Below are positions 43,038 through 52,427 of a DNA stretch of 64,000 bases, piece after piece. This DNA comes from Nitrospira sp. (lineage in GTDB: Bacteria > Nitrospirota > Nitrospiria > Nitrospirales > Nitrospiraceae), in assembly GCA_009594865.1 (NCBI GenBank), contig VOPT01000005.1:62001-126000 (forward strand), given 5' to 3'. Below the pieces are notes generated by a model that worked only from the letters and a program-made list of their open reading frames with translations, made no database searches and was not told where the DNA came from. The position numbers were made by a program, and so were the translations under genes. The first letter of the stretch is position 1, and each line of letters opens with the position of its first letter.

Positions 43038-44186
43038 ATGTCCGATCACCACCTTCATCTTTCCGGGCAACGCTTTTCGGTGGAATACGACATCCACGGA
43101 TCGGGAGAAGATGCGCAGCGGCGGGCCGCCATCCTCTGCATCGACCAGACCGTCGAGGCTGCCGATCACGTGATTCCGGCAGGTGTGATTCGTGATGAGC
43201 TGCTCGGGCATGTGGTCGGCATCGACAGGGTGAGCGATGGCATCCACCGCGCCGTGCTGACGTTTCCGGTTGAACTGCTCGATGGGACCATAGGCACCCT
43301 CCTCCACATGAGCTTCGGGATGGCGGGATTAAGGTACGGGGTTCGCCTCACGAACCTCGCGATCCCGGATGGGGCTCTCGCCAGGATGGCCGGCCCCCGT
43401 TTCGGATCGCCGGGACTTCGCGCACTGCTTGAAGTCCCGGCGCGGCCCTTAGTCTGCGCCGTGCTGAAACCACTCGGCTGGTCTCCGCAGGCTCTCGCTG
43501 ACCTGGCTTACGACTTTGCACTCGGCGAAGTGGATCTCATTAAGGACGACCAAAGTCTGGGCGATCACCCCTTCTGCCCATTCGCGGAGCGTGTGACCCG
43601 CTGCGCCGAATCCATTGCCAGGGCATCCAGACAAACCGGTAAACGCTGTCTCTATGCTCCTCACCTGTCGGGCCCCTGGCCCACGCTCCTCGACCGGGCC
43701 TCCCTTGCGCAACACGCCGGCGCCGGCGCGCTGCTTCTGTGTCCCGGGCTGGTCGGCTTTGACACCCTCAGCTCAATGGCCCGCCTCCCATTCCCGTCAC
43801 TCCCGTTGCTCGCGCATCCGGACTTTCAAGGGAGTCATTACGTCAATCCGGCCAGCGGCATCGCCCCGACAGTGCTCTTCGGTCTTTTCCCTCGATTGGC
43901 CGGCGCCGATATCTCGATTTACCCCACCTTCGGATTGGATTTCCCTGTCTCAGAGGAGGATTGCCGCAACATTGGACGCGCCTGCCGAAGCCGTTTAGGC
44001 CCCTGTCCCCCGATCTTTCCCTCCGCCGCCGGTAGGATGGGCGCGTCACGAATCGATGAGATGCTCGCACTCTACGGAACGGACGTGCTCTTCGTGCTTG
44101 GCAGCGACCTCCGTCGCGATCCGACTCGCATCCGAACAGCCTGCCAGGAATTCATTCGCTTGCTCGAGGCACGGGTCGTCTCTTAA
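43038..44186 (+). CDS. RuBisCO-like protein (form IV type)
   Basis: The 382-residue protein has the RuBisCO large-subunit layout. The N-terminal domain contains FGMAGLRYGVRLTNLAIPD, the barrel strand AVLKPLGWSP has K144 (equivalent of K175), and EVDLIKDDQSLGDHPF has K169 and D171 (equivalents of K201, D203). The RuBisCO K177 is Leu here, and E204 is Gln. The flexible loop, HVGT/K334 and GGG motifs are lost. It can therefore not fix CO2 and is an RLP, possibly a sulfur-metabolism enolase/isomerase relative. GAGGAA precedes the ATG by 6 bases. It is divergent from the cyclase/DsbA pair. Confidence 0.82.
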   Translation: MSDHHLHLSGQRFSVEYDIHGSGEDAQRRAAILCIDQTVEAADHVIPAGVIRDELLGHVVGIDRVSDGIHRAVLTFPVELLDGTIGTLLHMSFGMAGLRYGVRLTNLAIPDGALARMAGPRFGSPGLRALLEVPARPLVCAVLKPLGWSPQALADLAYDFALGEVDLIKDDQSLGDHPFCPFAERVTRCAESIARASRQTGKRCLYAPHLSGPWPTLLDRASLAQHAGAGALLLCPGLVGFDTLSSMARLPFPSLPLLAHPDFQGSHYVNPASGIAPTVLFGLFPRLAGADISIYPTFGLDFPVSEEDCRNIGRACRSRLGPCPPIFPSAAGRMGASRIDEMLALYGTDVLFVLGSDLRRDPTRIRTACQEFIRLLEARVVS

Positions 44187-44347
44187 TTCGTCTCTCCACA
44201 CGAACTCAAGGTTTACTCCATAACCTTCTAATATCACGCGCTATTTCAAGCTACAGACATACCCGCCCCACGTCACACAGCCCTGGACGTTTTTCCATCT
44301 CTCCTACAAAGCGATCAGGCGGCGACACAGGCTATCCCCTCGATTTT

Positions 44348-44375
44348 TCAAGTTTCCTATGCCGACCGCCGATAC
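44348..44375 (+). promoter_or_regulatory. Sigma28 (FliA)-type promoter of the HD-GYP gene
   Basis: TCAAGTTT (44348-44355), a 12-base spacer and GCCGATAC (44368-44375). The FliA consensus is TAAAGTTT-N11-GCCGATAA, so each half has one mismatch. Transcription would start near 44382, about 50 bases before the ATG. Confidence 0.5.
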
Positions 44376-44433
44376 AGGCCATAGCCTGAAGTACGTACTG
44401 AATACAGTCGCCTCTGCCTGTCTTTGAGCAATC

Positions 44434-45771
44434 ATGGCCACAGCCAACACCGACGATTCCAGAAAGCTCGACAAGTCTGGCGCACGAGCGGTCAGTCCGG
44501 AGCACCTTCGTGTGGGGATGTACGTTGACCTGAATTGCGGCTGGTTCAGACATCCCTTCCCGCGACGTTCGTTCAAACTGAGCTCTGCCAGTCAGATCGC
44601 CACGATTAAGGGGCTTGGTCTCACGACCGTCCTGATTTACCCGCGAGAATCAGATCCGGACCCGGAGACGGAGGGAACAGCGGACGAACCCGTTCCGACA
44701 TCGACCGACACGGGCGAACCCGCGATGCACCCGGCTCCTGACGAGACTGCTACCGGGACCCATCCTGCCCCTATAGACGAAGAGCTTCCCACACATGGCG
44801 ACTATCATCAGGCAGTCGAACTGGCCTCGGAAGCCTATCGCCAGATGCTCGGCACCAGCAAACAGATGATGGACGCGCTCACCAGCGGATCCGAGGAAGG
44901 CATGCGTTCTGCCGAGACCATGATTGGCGGCATCAGCACGTTATTGACCAATACCCAGGCCGCCGGCACCGTGGCCAGCGCGTTCGACCCTGAAGAGATC
45001 GGGAATGCGACCCTCCTCCATTCCTTGAACGTCGCGACCCTCTCGATGATGGTCGCCCAGCAATTTGGCATCGATCAGGACGCGCTGCAGATGATCGGCC
45101 TGGCCGGCCTGTTGCTCGACGTCGGGGAGCGGCGGATCCCGCGCCACATTTTAGCAACTCGCGCCCGCCGGTCTGAATCCGAGCATGTGAAGTACCAGCT
45201 GCACCCCTACCTCGGCGTGGAGATGCTGCGAGGATTCCCCGGCATTCCTGAAGAGGTGCTGGACGTCATCCGCAGCCACCATGAACGACTGGATGGTTCC
45301 GGATATCCCGAGAAACTGAAAGGGGACCAGATTTCATTTCCCACAAGAATCGTCAGCGCCGTCGACCACTACGACACCCTGGTCAACAGCCTCTACGCAG
45401 AGGAAGCACTTTCACCGGCCGAGGCGCTGGCGACCATGTACAAACACCAGAAGCAGCTGTTTTCGACCGAGGTGGTGGTAGCCATGATTCAGACGTTAGG
45501 CGTCTATCCCCCGGGAACCGTCGTCTCCTTGTCCGACGGCTCATTCGGCCTCGTCCTGAACATCAACTTTAAGAATCGCATGAAGCCTCTGGTGCTGATC
45601 TATCATCGACAGCCAGGCCAAGACTCTCACATCGTCGATCTGCTGCAAGACCCGGTTCTTACCATCCTCCGTGCCGTGCCACGTGAAGAGTTGCCCCGCC
45701 CCATTGTCGAATACTTCCGACTGAAACGGTGGACCGGCTATTTCATCCAATCCACCATGCGCACGGCCTGA
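44434..45771 (+). CDS. HD-GYP domain protein with DUF3391-like N terminus, altered active site
   Basis: The 445-residue protein has an N-terminal DUF3391-like domain (about 20-75, LRVGMYVDLNCGWFRHPF), a Pro/Glu-rich linker and an HD-GYP domain (about 175-330). H196 (HSLNVA), H282/H283 (SHHERLDGSGYP, D287-P292) and the HPYLGVEML His are kept. The HD pair and DIGK motif read LLLDVGERRIP, so the histidine of HD is Leu228 and the lysine is Glu232. Active HD-GYPs hydrolyse cyclic di-GMP; loss of two ligands makes this uncertain. A sigma28-type promoter precedes it. Confidence 0.85.
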   Translation: MATANTDDSRKLDKSGARAVSPEHLRVGMYVDLNCGWFRHPFPRRSFKLSSASQIATIKGLGLTTVLIYPRESDPDPETEGTADEPVPTSTDTGEPAMHPAPDETATGTHPAPIDEELPTHGDYHQAVELASEAYRQMLGTSKQMMDALTSGSEEGMRSAETMIGGISTLLTNTQAAGTVASAFDPEEIGNATLLHSLNVATLSMMVAQQFGIDQDALQMIGLAGLLLDVGERRIPRHILATRARRSESEHVKYQLHPYLGVEMLRGFPGIPEEVLDVIRSHHERLDGSGYPEKLKGDQISFPTRIVSAVDHYDTLVNSLYAEEALSPAEALATMYKHQKQLFSTEVVVAMIQTLGVYPPGTVVSLSDGSFGLVLNINFKNRMKPLVLIYHRQPGQDSHIVDLLQDPVLTILRAVPREELPRPIVEYFRLKRWTGYFIQSTMRTA

Positions 45772-45834
45772 TGCACGCAAGCCGCCTCGTCTGATCACTG
45801 GCAGCAGCGCGGTGCAGTATGGTATTTCCCAAGC

Positions 45835-48027
45835 ATGGCGCTGCCCCGTGTGCTCCTCATCATTCCCCCGCTCACGCAATTAAACACCCCGTATCCTGCA
45901 ACGGCCTACTTGACCGGCTTCCTGCGATCCCGGGGGTACGCAGCGGAACAGGCCGACCTCGGTCTGGACATGATCCTGCGGCTGTTCTCACGGGCCGGAC
46001 TCGAGGAAGCGTTTTGCCGCATCAAGGCAAGCAGGAGGCCGTGGCGCGGGGAGGTGCAGCAGTTCCTGGCGCTCGAGGACAGCTATCTCGCGACCATCGA
46101 ACCGGTCATTGCCTTCCTTCAGGGGAAGGATCCGATGCTGGCTCCGCATCTCGGCCGCCCGGGATTTCTTCCGGAAGGCCCTCGCTTCGCCGCCGACTGG
46201 CGACCGGGATCGATCCCCTTCCCCGCATCTCCGGCCGACAGCGCCCGTCACCGCGCGACGCTGTATCTGGAAGATTTGACCGACCTCCTCCATGAAACCA
46301 TCGCACCCCACCTGTTCTTGAATCGTTATGCTGAGCAGATCATGCAGGCGACCTCCTCATTCGATGGAATTGAACAGGCGCTGGCCGGGCCCCTCAGTTT
46401 CACGGATGAGCTCCTCATTGAAGCGCTCACGCCCCTCCTCGCCGACCGCTCGCCCGATGTGGTGGGTCTGACCGTGCCGTTTCCGGGTAATCTATTCGGC
46501 GCGTTGCGCATTGCACAGACGATCAAGGCGCAGCGGCCTGGGACTACCGTCGTCCTGGGCGGAGGTTATGTCAACACCGAACTCAGGCGGCTAAAAGACC
46601 CGCGCCTGTTCCGATACGTGGACTACGTCACGCTCGATGACGGCGAACGGCCCTTTCTGTGCCTGCTCGAATTTCTGGCGGGGGCACGGCCGCCGACCAC
46701 CCTGTGCCGCACCTTTGTGCTGGCCGGCGGGGAGGTGCAATTTCGAAACGGCAATACCGAACCCGACATCCCCATGCATGAACTCGGCACGCCGACCTAC
46801 AAGGGTCTCCCGTTGGGCCGTTACCTCTCGATCCTCGACAGCCTCAATCCGATGCACCGGCTCTGGTCGGAGGGCCACTGGAACAAACTGACCGTCGCGC
46901 ACGGCTGTTACTGGAAACAATGCACGTTCTGCGATGTCGGGCTGAGCTACATTGCGCGCTATGAGATGACGCCCACCGACGTCCTGACCGGGCAGATCGA
47001 GGCCTTGATCCAAGAGACCGGGCAACGCGGGTTTCACTTCGTCGACGAAGCCGCGCCGCCGGCCGCCTTAAAAGCCCTGGCGCTTCGCCTCTTGGAAACG
47101 AATCAGACCATTTCCTGGTGGGGGAACATCCGCTTCGAGGAAGCCTTTTCACCGGACCTGGCGAGGCTTTTGGCGGCATCCGGCTGCATCGCGCTCACGG
47201 CAGGACTTGAGGCAGCCTCGGACCGTTTGCTCCGGCAGATGAAAAAGGGAATTACCGTGGACCAAACGGCCAGAGTCGCCGCGGCCTTCCGCCATGCCGG
47301 CATTCTGGTCCATGCCTACCTCATGTACGGATTGCCGGGGGAAACCATCGCCGATACGGTGGATTCTCTTGAACGTGTCCGGCAATTGTTTGCCGACAAT
47401 CTGTTGCAGTCGGCATTCTGGCACCGCTTTACGGTCACCGCCCACAGCCCGGTGGGACTCAATCCCGCCGCGGACGGCATCACCATTCTCGGTCCGTCAT
47501 TCGAAGGATTCGCCGAAAACGATCTCCGTCATGCCGACCCCAGCACGTCTTGCCCCCCGTGGCTTGGCGAAGGCCTTCGCACCGCCATTCTCAACTACAT
47601 CGAGCAAGCCGGACTCACCGTGCCGGTGCGACAATGGTTTCCAGAAGCGGTGCAACCTCCTCGCGTCGCAAAAACCTGGCTGACCCGGGCGTTAGCCGAC
47701 ACGGTCCCCGAACCTCTGACCGCCGAGCGGCGGTGCGTCTGGATCGGTGGACGTCCGGTTGTGGCCGCAGAGGGCACCCTGCGCACCAAGATCATCCTGC
47801 CGACTCGCATGGAGGATTTTTCCATCAGCGTCTCCTCAGATCAGGTCGCGTGGCTCCTCGATCTGCTCCGGAATGCCAGTCCCTCACCGCACCGGACCGG
47901 CCGCGACTATCCCCGATTGGCCGAGGCGCGCGAGCGTTTTCCTCGAACCGGCGCACGCGGATTCGATCGCTTTGCCAAAACCGCTGCCTGGCACAATACT
48001 CGCCAAGCAGGACTGCTGCTGGTCTGA
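45835..48027 (+). CDS. B12-binding-domain radical SAM protein, unknown reaction
   Basis: The 730-residue protein has an N-terminal cobalamin-binding-like domain (DVVGLTVPFPGNLFGALRIA, then VVLGGGYVNTE) followed by radical SAM with the cluster loop HGCYWKQCTFCDVG. The spacing is C-x4-C-x2-C, a known variant of C-x3-C-x2-C. The SAM-site region follows, including MYGLPGETIADT. C-terminal residues 600-730 are unique. Such proteins methylate or rearrange unactivated carbons; no substrate or pathway partner lies nearby. The start ATG has no strong ribosome site. It converges on the peroxiredoxin gene. Confidence 0.82.
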   Translation: MALPRVLLIIPPLTQLNTPYPATAYLTGFLRSRGYAAEQADLGLDMILRLFSRAGLEEAFCRIKASRRPWRGEVQQFLALEDSYLATIEPVIAFLQGKDPMLAPHLGRPGFLPEGPRFAADWRPGSIPFPASPADSARHRATLYLEDLTDLLHETIAPHLFLNRYAEQIMQATSSFDGIEQALAGPLSFTDELLIEALTPLLADRSPDVVGLTVPFPGNLFGALRIAQTIKAQRPGTTVVLGGGYVNTELRRLKDPRLFRYVDYVTLDDGERPFLCLLEFLAGARPPTTLCRTFVLAGGEVQFRNGNTEPDIPMHELGTPTYKGLPLGRYLSILDSLNPMHRLWSEGHWNKLTVAHGCYWKQCTFCDVGLSYIARYEMTPTDVLTGQIEALIQETGQRGFHFVDEAAPPAALKALALRLLETNQTISWWGNIRFEEAFSPDLARLLAASGCIALTAGLEAASDRLLRQMKKGITVDQTARVAAAFRHAGILVHAYLMYGLPGETIADTVDSLERVRQLFADNLLQSAFWHRFTVTAHSPVGLNPAADGITILGPSFEGFAENDLRHADPSTSCPPWLGEGLRTAILNYIEQAGLTVPVRQWFPEAVQPPRVAKTWLTRALADTVPEPLTAERRCVWIGGRPVVAAEGTLRTKIILPTRMEDFSISVSSDQVAWLLDLLRNASPSPHRTGRDYPRLAEARERFPRTGARGFDRFAKTAAWHNTRQAGLLLV

Positions 48028-48150
48028 ACCTGACCGGCGCCGCATTCACGCCAACAGCATCCTCTCCCCCGTCCACCTGTTAGTGGCATTGTGTTTCAGG
48101 CCCTCAGCAGCCGCGGCGTCACGCCGGCAGGGTGCCTGGCTACCATACGA

Positions 48151-48184
48151 CAAGAGGGGTCGGCCTGGTGGCCGACTCCTCTTG
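48151..48184. terminator. Bidirectional terminator hairpin
   Basis: A 15-bp stem CAAGAGGGGTCGGCC / GGCCGACTCCTCTTG (one G-T pair) with a 4-base loop lies between the convergent radical SAM and peroxiredoxin genes. The minus-strand side is followed by TCGT with few T residues. Confidence 0.7.
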
Positions 48185-48216
48185 CTCTGCCTCGACAATG
48201 GTAGGAGCTGCTGCCG

Positions 48217-48852
48217 TTACTTGTTGGGTTGCGGTGTCAGACGCAGATAGGGCTTCACCGACTTAAATCCTTTCGGGAACAGAGTCTTGGCTTCGGCATC
48301 GTTCACCGCCGGGGTGATGATGCAATCCTGGCCGTCCTTCCAATTCACCGGCGTCGCCACTTTATATTTGGCGGTCAATTGCAGGGAATCCACCACCCGC
48401 AGCAATTCATCGAAATTCCTGCCGCAGGACGCCGGATAGGTCAGCATCAGCTTGATCTTCTTGTCAGGGCCGATGACGAACACCGACCGCACCGTCATGC
48501 TGTCCAGCGAGTTCGGGTGAATCATATCGTACAAGTTGGCGACCTTCTTCTCGGGATCGGCGATGATCGGATAGGTCACCGTGCAGTTTTGCGTCTCATT
48601 GATGTCGTTCATCCAGCCGCGATGCGAATCGAGCGGGTCCACACTGATGGCCAGGATCTTCACGCCGCGCTTGTCGAATTCGCCCTTGATTCTGGCCATG
48701 TAACCCAATTCCGTCGTGCACACCGGGGTATAGTCCTTGGGGTGTGAAAACAAAATTCCCCACCCGTTCCCTAGCCATTCGTGGAAATTAATCGTCCCGT
48801 CGGTCGTTTCCGCTGTAAAATTCGGGGCATCGTCGCCCAATCGTAATCCCAT
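48217..48852 (-). CDS. 1-Cys peroxiredoxin (Prx6 type)
   Basis: The 211-residue protein has the peroxidatic motif HPKDYTPVCTTELGYMARI (Cys 45), and downstream DPLDSHRGWMNDINE and PASCGRNFDELLRVVDSLQL. Length, position and C-terminal arm match the Prx6 subfamily, which reduces hydrogen peroxide and lipid peroxides, usually with glutathione or another thiol. No resolving Cys is in the usual 2-Cys place. The start has AGGAGGAAATC upstream. It is a single gene with a terminator shared with the convergent radical SAM gene. Confidence 0.93.
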   Translation of the reverse strand: MGLRLGDDAPNFTAETTDGTINFHEWLGNGWGILFSHPKDYTPVCTTELGYMARIKGEFDKRGVKILAISVDPLDSHRGWMNDINETQNCTVTYPIIADPEKKVANLYDMIHPNSLDSMTVRSVFVIGPDKKIKLMLTYPASCGRNFDELLRVVDSLQLTAKYKVATPVNWKDGQDCIITPAVNDAEAKTLFPKGFKSVKPYLRLTPQPNK

Positions 48853-49075
48853 GATTTCCTCCTCAACTATTCGGTCGAACGTGGTGAAGTAATCCGCACA
48901 TGACTGCCGGCAATCAGGTAAGACTACCGTTTCTCAGCGGCGAGGCGCAAGCGGGAAGCGCCTCCAGCGCCGGCGCACCGGGGTGCCGGCACGCAGCGGC
49001 AGCCATGTCACCGATACTCCCCTCAAGTTTCGGCTCCTGGTTCCGATAAGGAACACGGGTGCCAAAGGAGCTTGC

Positions 49076-49444
49076 ATGGATACCATGAAACCACGCGCGA
49101 CCGGACTCAGGATCGCCAACGATCCCATGTACCGTCTCCTTCGCGAGGGTTGCATCAAGGAATTTAATGTCAAACGGGCGGCGGGCGAACCGGTGGACCT
49201 CACCCGTTGCGATCTGCGCGGGCTGGATTTGCGCGGATTGGAAGTCGACGGGTTGGATTTTAGCGAATGTTATTTCCGGCAGGCGGACCTGCGCGGCATC
49301 GATTTCCGCAAAGCCAAGCTAGAGGGCGCCAGCATCAATGCCGCAAAAATTTCCGGGGCGTATTTCCCGATCGACTTAACCGCCAGTGAGATCGAACTCT
49401 CACTTCTGCACGGCACGCGGATGCGGTACCAGCCCAAGCCCTAG
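49076..49444 (+). CDS. Pentapeptide-repeat protein
   Basis: The 122-residue protein contains about seven tandem pentapeptides of the A(D/N)LXX type (CDLRGLDLRGLEVDGLDFSE, then YFRQADLRGIDFRKAKLEGA). These form a right-handed quadrilateral beta-helix. The N-terminal 40 residues are unrelated. The ATG has AAAGGAG 5 bases upstream; a longer frame from 48983 adds non-family sequence. Such proteins may mimic DNA or serve as scaffolds; with only about 50 residues of helix, function is open. Confidence 0.75.
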   Translation: MDTMKPRATGLRIANDPMYRLLREGCIKEFNVKRAAGEPVDLTRCDLRGLDLRGLEVDGLDFSECYFRQADLRGIDFRKAKLEGASINAAKISGAYFPIDLTASEIELSLLHGTRMRYQPKP

Positions 49445-49458
49445 CCTCCCCGGATCGG

Positions 49459-52398
49459 TCAGCTCCCCGTCAAACTCAAATGAACTTGAATCTGCGGCTT
49501 GTCCGAGGCCGCCAGTTCAGACTCGACCAAAAACACCCGCTCATCCGGCAAGTGGCCCTGTTCGACCAGATATTCGCGGATGGCTTTCGCGCGTTCTTGA
49601 GCCAGGGCTCGCAGATCAGAATCCTCCACCGTCATGGCCGGAAAGAGTTGCTGCCGCAGTTCGTCGGCCGTCAACACCCGCTCCACGCGTTTTCCTCCGG
49701 GAAGATCTTCCCGCTTCATCGGCTGCTTGCCCAACTTCTCCGCATAGAGGTCACTGAGCAGTTCGAACTCCCGCGAGGGAGAGGGCACGGCTTCCAAGTT
49801 CTTCGTGCCTCCGTGCGTGAACCGCCGTTGGACTTCGGCGGCGATCTTCTGCAGGGCAAGGGCCTGTCGATCCTTCGTTGGGTCAGCAATTCCCGTGACA
49901 TCCACTCGTAGCGCCGGTCGCTCCTGTAAGGCCTTGGCAATCGACTCCAGTTTCCGTTGTTCCGCCGCCTCGAGGCCCTCGCTTCCCGCCTGAAACTCCA
50001 CAAACTGTAAGTCTTCTCCGCCGCCCCCGACGAGTCCGCCCAAGGCCGAAAACGGAGAGGTGGCCACTTTGGTGAGCAGGTTCACCAAGGCGTTCAACAC
50101 GACCCGCCCGTACCGGAAATCGGGTTCGTTCAAATCGCCTCGTACCGGCATATCGATATCGATCCGGCCCCGCCGGTCCTTCAACAGGCCCACGGCCAGG
50201 CGGACCGGTAACGTCGTCGCATCCGGGCTGTCGGTCTTGTCTCCGAACGTCAACTGATCGACCAGCAGCTTATTCTCCCCCACCAATTGCTTCTTGGAGA
50301 TCTGATACATCAGATCCAGCGAGAGTTTCCCCTTCGTGATCGGATAGCCCACGAACTTGCCCGCATAAGGCGAGACCGGCGTCAAATCCACTCCCTGGAA
50401 TACAAACGTCAGATGCGTAAACGTGTCTTCGCTCAGCGGGTTGATCTGCCCCTGGATCTTCAGCGGCGCGACCTCGTCCACCTTTCCGGCCAAGGCCACC
50501 TCTGCCTTGGCAATCTGCCGTGACGACAGGCCCTTGATCGTGCCTGTCAAATCCGTGATGCCGGTGGTCACGGTGGGGATAATCGATTCATCGATGAACG
50601 TCGCCGACAAGTTGGTCAACCGGACGGCGGCGATCTCAACCGGCGTGGGGGCTGCGGGCTTCTTGGGTGTATCCGGCGCGACCGGCTTCGATGCGGGAGC
50701 CGGAGCGGCATCGGACGGACGCAGCAGGCGCGAGAGATTGGTCGTCCCGTCCTTATCGGTGACGAGGCGGATCGCCGGATCTCGAAGCGCGATCTCGCCG
50801 ATCTTGACCGTCGTCGGCGCTACATCCACTGCCATGTTGCTCAAGCTGAGGGCGGTCCATCCAAGAAACTCTTTCGATGAAACCCGGTCGGCCAGGTGAA
50901 GCTTATTGAGCCCGGCCTGGCCTTTGTACTGCATCATCGGCTCTGCGTCATGGCGGCTCCGATAGACGAGTTCTCCGTCCAAGGTGAATTCACCATCCAG
51001 GATCTGCAGTTGAACGAATGGATCGAGATACGGTTGGAACGGCCGTAGTTCGATATGATCCAGCTTGAGCGCCAGCGCGGCTTGCAGAGAGTCGAGACGG
51101 AGGGTGCCCTTGCTTTCCACCGTGCCCTGCTGATTGAGCCGGAAACCGGCCGTCACCGGCATCGCCCCCTGAAACGGCACCTGCACGTCGTTCATCGTCA
51201 TATGCAGATCGTCGAGCGTGAGCTCGACCGGCGTCGCAAGACTTCGATCTTCAAACGCCACCTGAGTGTGTGCGATCTCCACCGCACGCACGGCCACCGT
51301 CCAGGGTTGTCCAGCTTCTGCCGCAGGCGGCTCCGGCCGGGCAGAGGCTTCCGTCGTGGCGGCAACCGGCGCAAAGAGCGATTGAAAGTTCACCACCCTA
51401 TCCTGTCCAAGCCAGGCGCGAATCTCCGCGCCGGTCAAGGCGACGGTGCCGATTCCCAACTCGCGCTTCGACAGGTCCATGCTAATGCCATCGATCCCGA
51501 AAGAGGGCACGGTCAGCACCGGCTCGCGATTCCCTGCTTCAGACAGCCGGAAATCCGCCAGCTGTACCTTGCCCTCCATAATCTGCAGATTGACCGGCGC
51601 GAGGTGCGTATCGAAGTGATACCGGGCATCGACCAACAAGGTCCCGCTCAAGATATCGAATCGAAACCGGTCACGAAGGCTGGGCCAAAACGTATTCAAC
51701 CTGACATGCGACAGGGAGATATGCCCGTCCGACTCCAAGGGATCGAGGTACAAGCTGCCTTCCCACGCCAGCACTTCGCCTTCCCCGAACTCCGCGGTGA
51801 AGGCATAGGCATTTTCCCCTCCACGCCGGCTGCTGAAGTTTCGTACCGAAATTTCAATGGGCACCACGTCAATCGTCACAGGCCTTTTCTTCGAGTCGTC
51901 CCGATACTCGATCACGCCGCGTTGAATGCTGAGCAAGCGAACCTCGACAGGCGGCATCTCCCCCTTGCTCGGTTGCTCCGCCGGCGGCGCAGGCCGGTTT
52001 GCCTCTTCGGAGGGGCGCGGAACCAGGCCGAGAAGATTGAGCTTCCCGTCTGCCTGCAGATGCACGAGACCGAACGGAAGGGTCAGACGGATTTCATCGA
52101 ACAGGTATGCAGAACGGACGAGCGACGTCGCTTCAAAATCGACGAACAGTTCCTGAAACCCGAGCATGGGCGTGCGGTCCAGCTCCTGAATTTCGAATCC
52201 TGTGAGCCCCAGGGAAAAGGTAAACGGATTGAGTCGAACACCTTCAAGCGCCACGGGATGCCCTAACCGTTCGGATAGCGCAGGGATGCCGTAGGTCTTT
52301 ACCGCATAGGGAACGACCAGAAAGCCCAACAGCGCATACAACGCCAACAGGCCACTTAGCACAACGAGCAGGATGCGATAGCGGGAGAGGAGCTTCAT
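49459..52398 (-). CDS. DUF748 (AsmA-like) envelope protein
   Basis: The 979-residue protein has an N-terminal membrane anchor (about 8-32, RILLVVLSGLLALYALLGFL). A very long periplasmic part follows with AsmA/DUF748-type repeats, for example VALEGVRLNPFTFSLGLTGF, PAIRLVTDKDGTTNLSRLL and RLTNLSATFIDESI. The C-terminal region resembles OmpA-like segments (LAQERAKAIREYLVEQGHLP). The family is implicated in outer-membrane lipid transport and envelope integrity. It is the last chromosomal-type gene before the mobile region at its 5' side. Confidence 0.88.
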   Translation of the reverse strand: MKLLSRYRILLVVLSGLLALYALLGFLVVPYAVKTYGIPALSERLGHPVALEGVRLNPFTFSLGLTGFEIQELDRTPMLGFQELFVDFEATSLVRSAYLFDEIRLTLPFGLVHLQADGKLNLLGLVPRPSEEANRPAPPAEQPSKGEMPPVEVRLLSIQRGVIEYRDDSKKRPVTIDVVPIEISVRNFSSRRGGENAYAFTAEFGEGEVLAWEGSLYLDPLESDGHISLSHVRLNTFWPSLRDRFRFDILSGTLLVDARYHFDTHLAPVNLQIMEGKVQLADFRLSEAGNREPVLTVPSFGIDGISMDLSKRELGIGTVALTGAEIRAWLGQDRVVNFQSLFAPVAATTEASARPEPPAAEAGQPWTVAVRAVEIAHTQVAFEDRSLATPVELTLDDLHMTMNDVQVPFQGAMPVTAGFRLNQQGTVESKGTLRLDSLQAALALKLDHIELRPFQPYLDPFVQLQILDGEFTLDGELVYRSRHDAEPMMQYKGQAGLNKLHLADRVSSKEFLGWTALSLSNMAVDVAPTTVKIGEIALRDPAIRLVTDKDGTTNLSRLLRPSDAAPAPASKPVAPDTPKKPAAPTPVEIAAVRLTNLSATFIDESIIPTVTTGITDLTGTIKGLSSRQIAKAEVALAGKVDEVAPLKIQGQINPLSEDTFTHLTFVFQGVDLTPVSPYAGKFVGYPITKGKLSLDLMYQISKKQLVGENKLLVDQLTFGDKTDSPDATTLPVRLAVGLLKDRRGRIDIDMPVRGDLNEPDFRYGRVVLNALVNLLTKVATSPFSALGGLVGGGGEDLQFVEFQAGSEGLEAAEQRKLESIAKALQERPALRVDVTGIADPTKDRQALALQKIAAEVQRRFTHGGTKNLEAVPSPSREFELLSDLYAEKLGKQPMKREDLPGGKRVERVLTADELRQQLFPAMTVEDSDLRALAQERAKAIREYLVEQGHLPDERVFLVESELAASDKPQIQVHLSLTGS

Positions 52399-52427
52399 GG
52401 CAGGAACACAGCGGAAGGTGGTGCGCC

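Noticed and set aside
42939..43307. N-terminal extension of the cyclase frame
   Set aside because: It runs across the divergent RLP gene start; the signal peptide begins at the ATG at 42938.
51055..52266. Plus-strand frame of 403 codons
   Set aside because: Antisense of the DUF748 gene.
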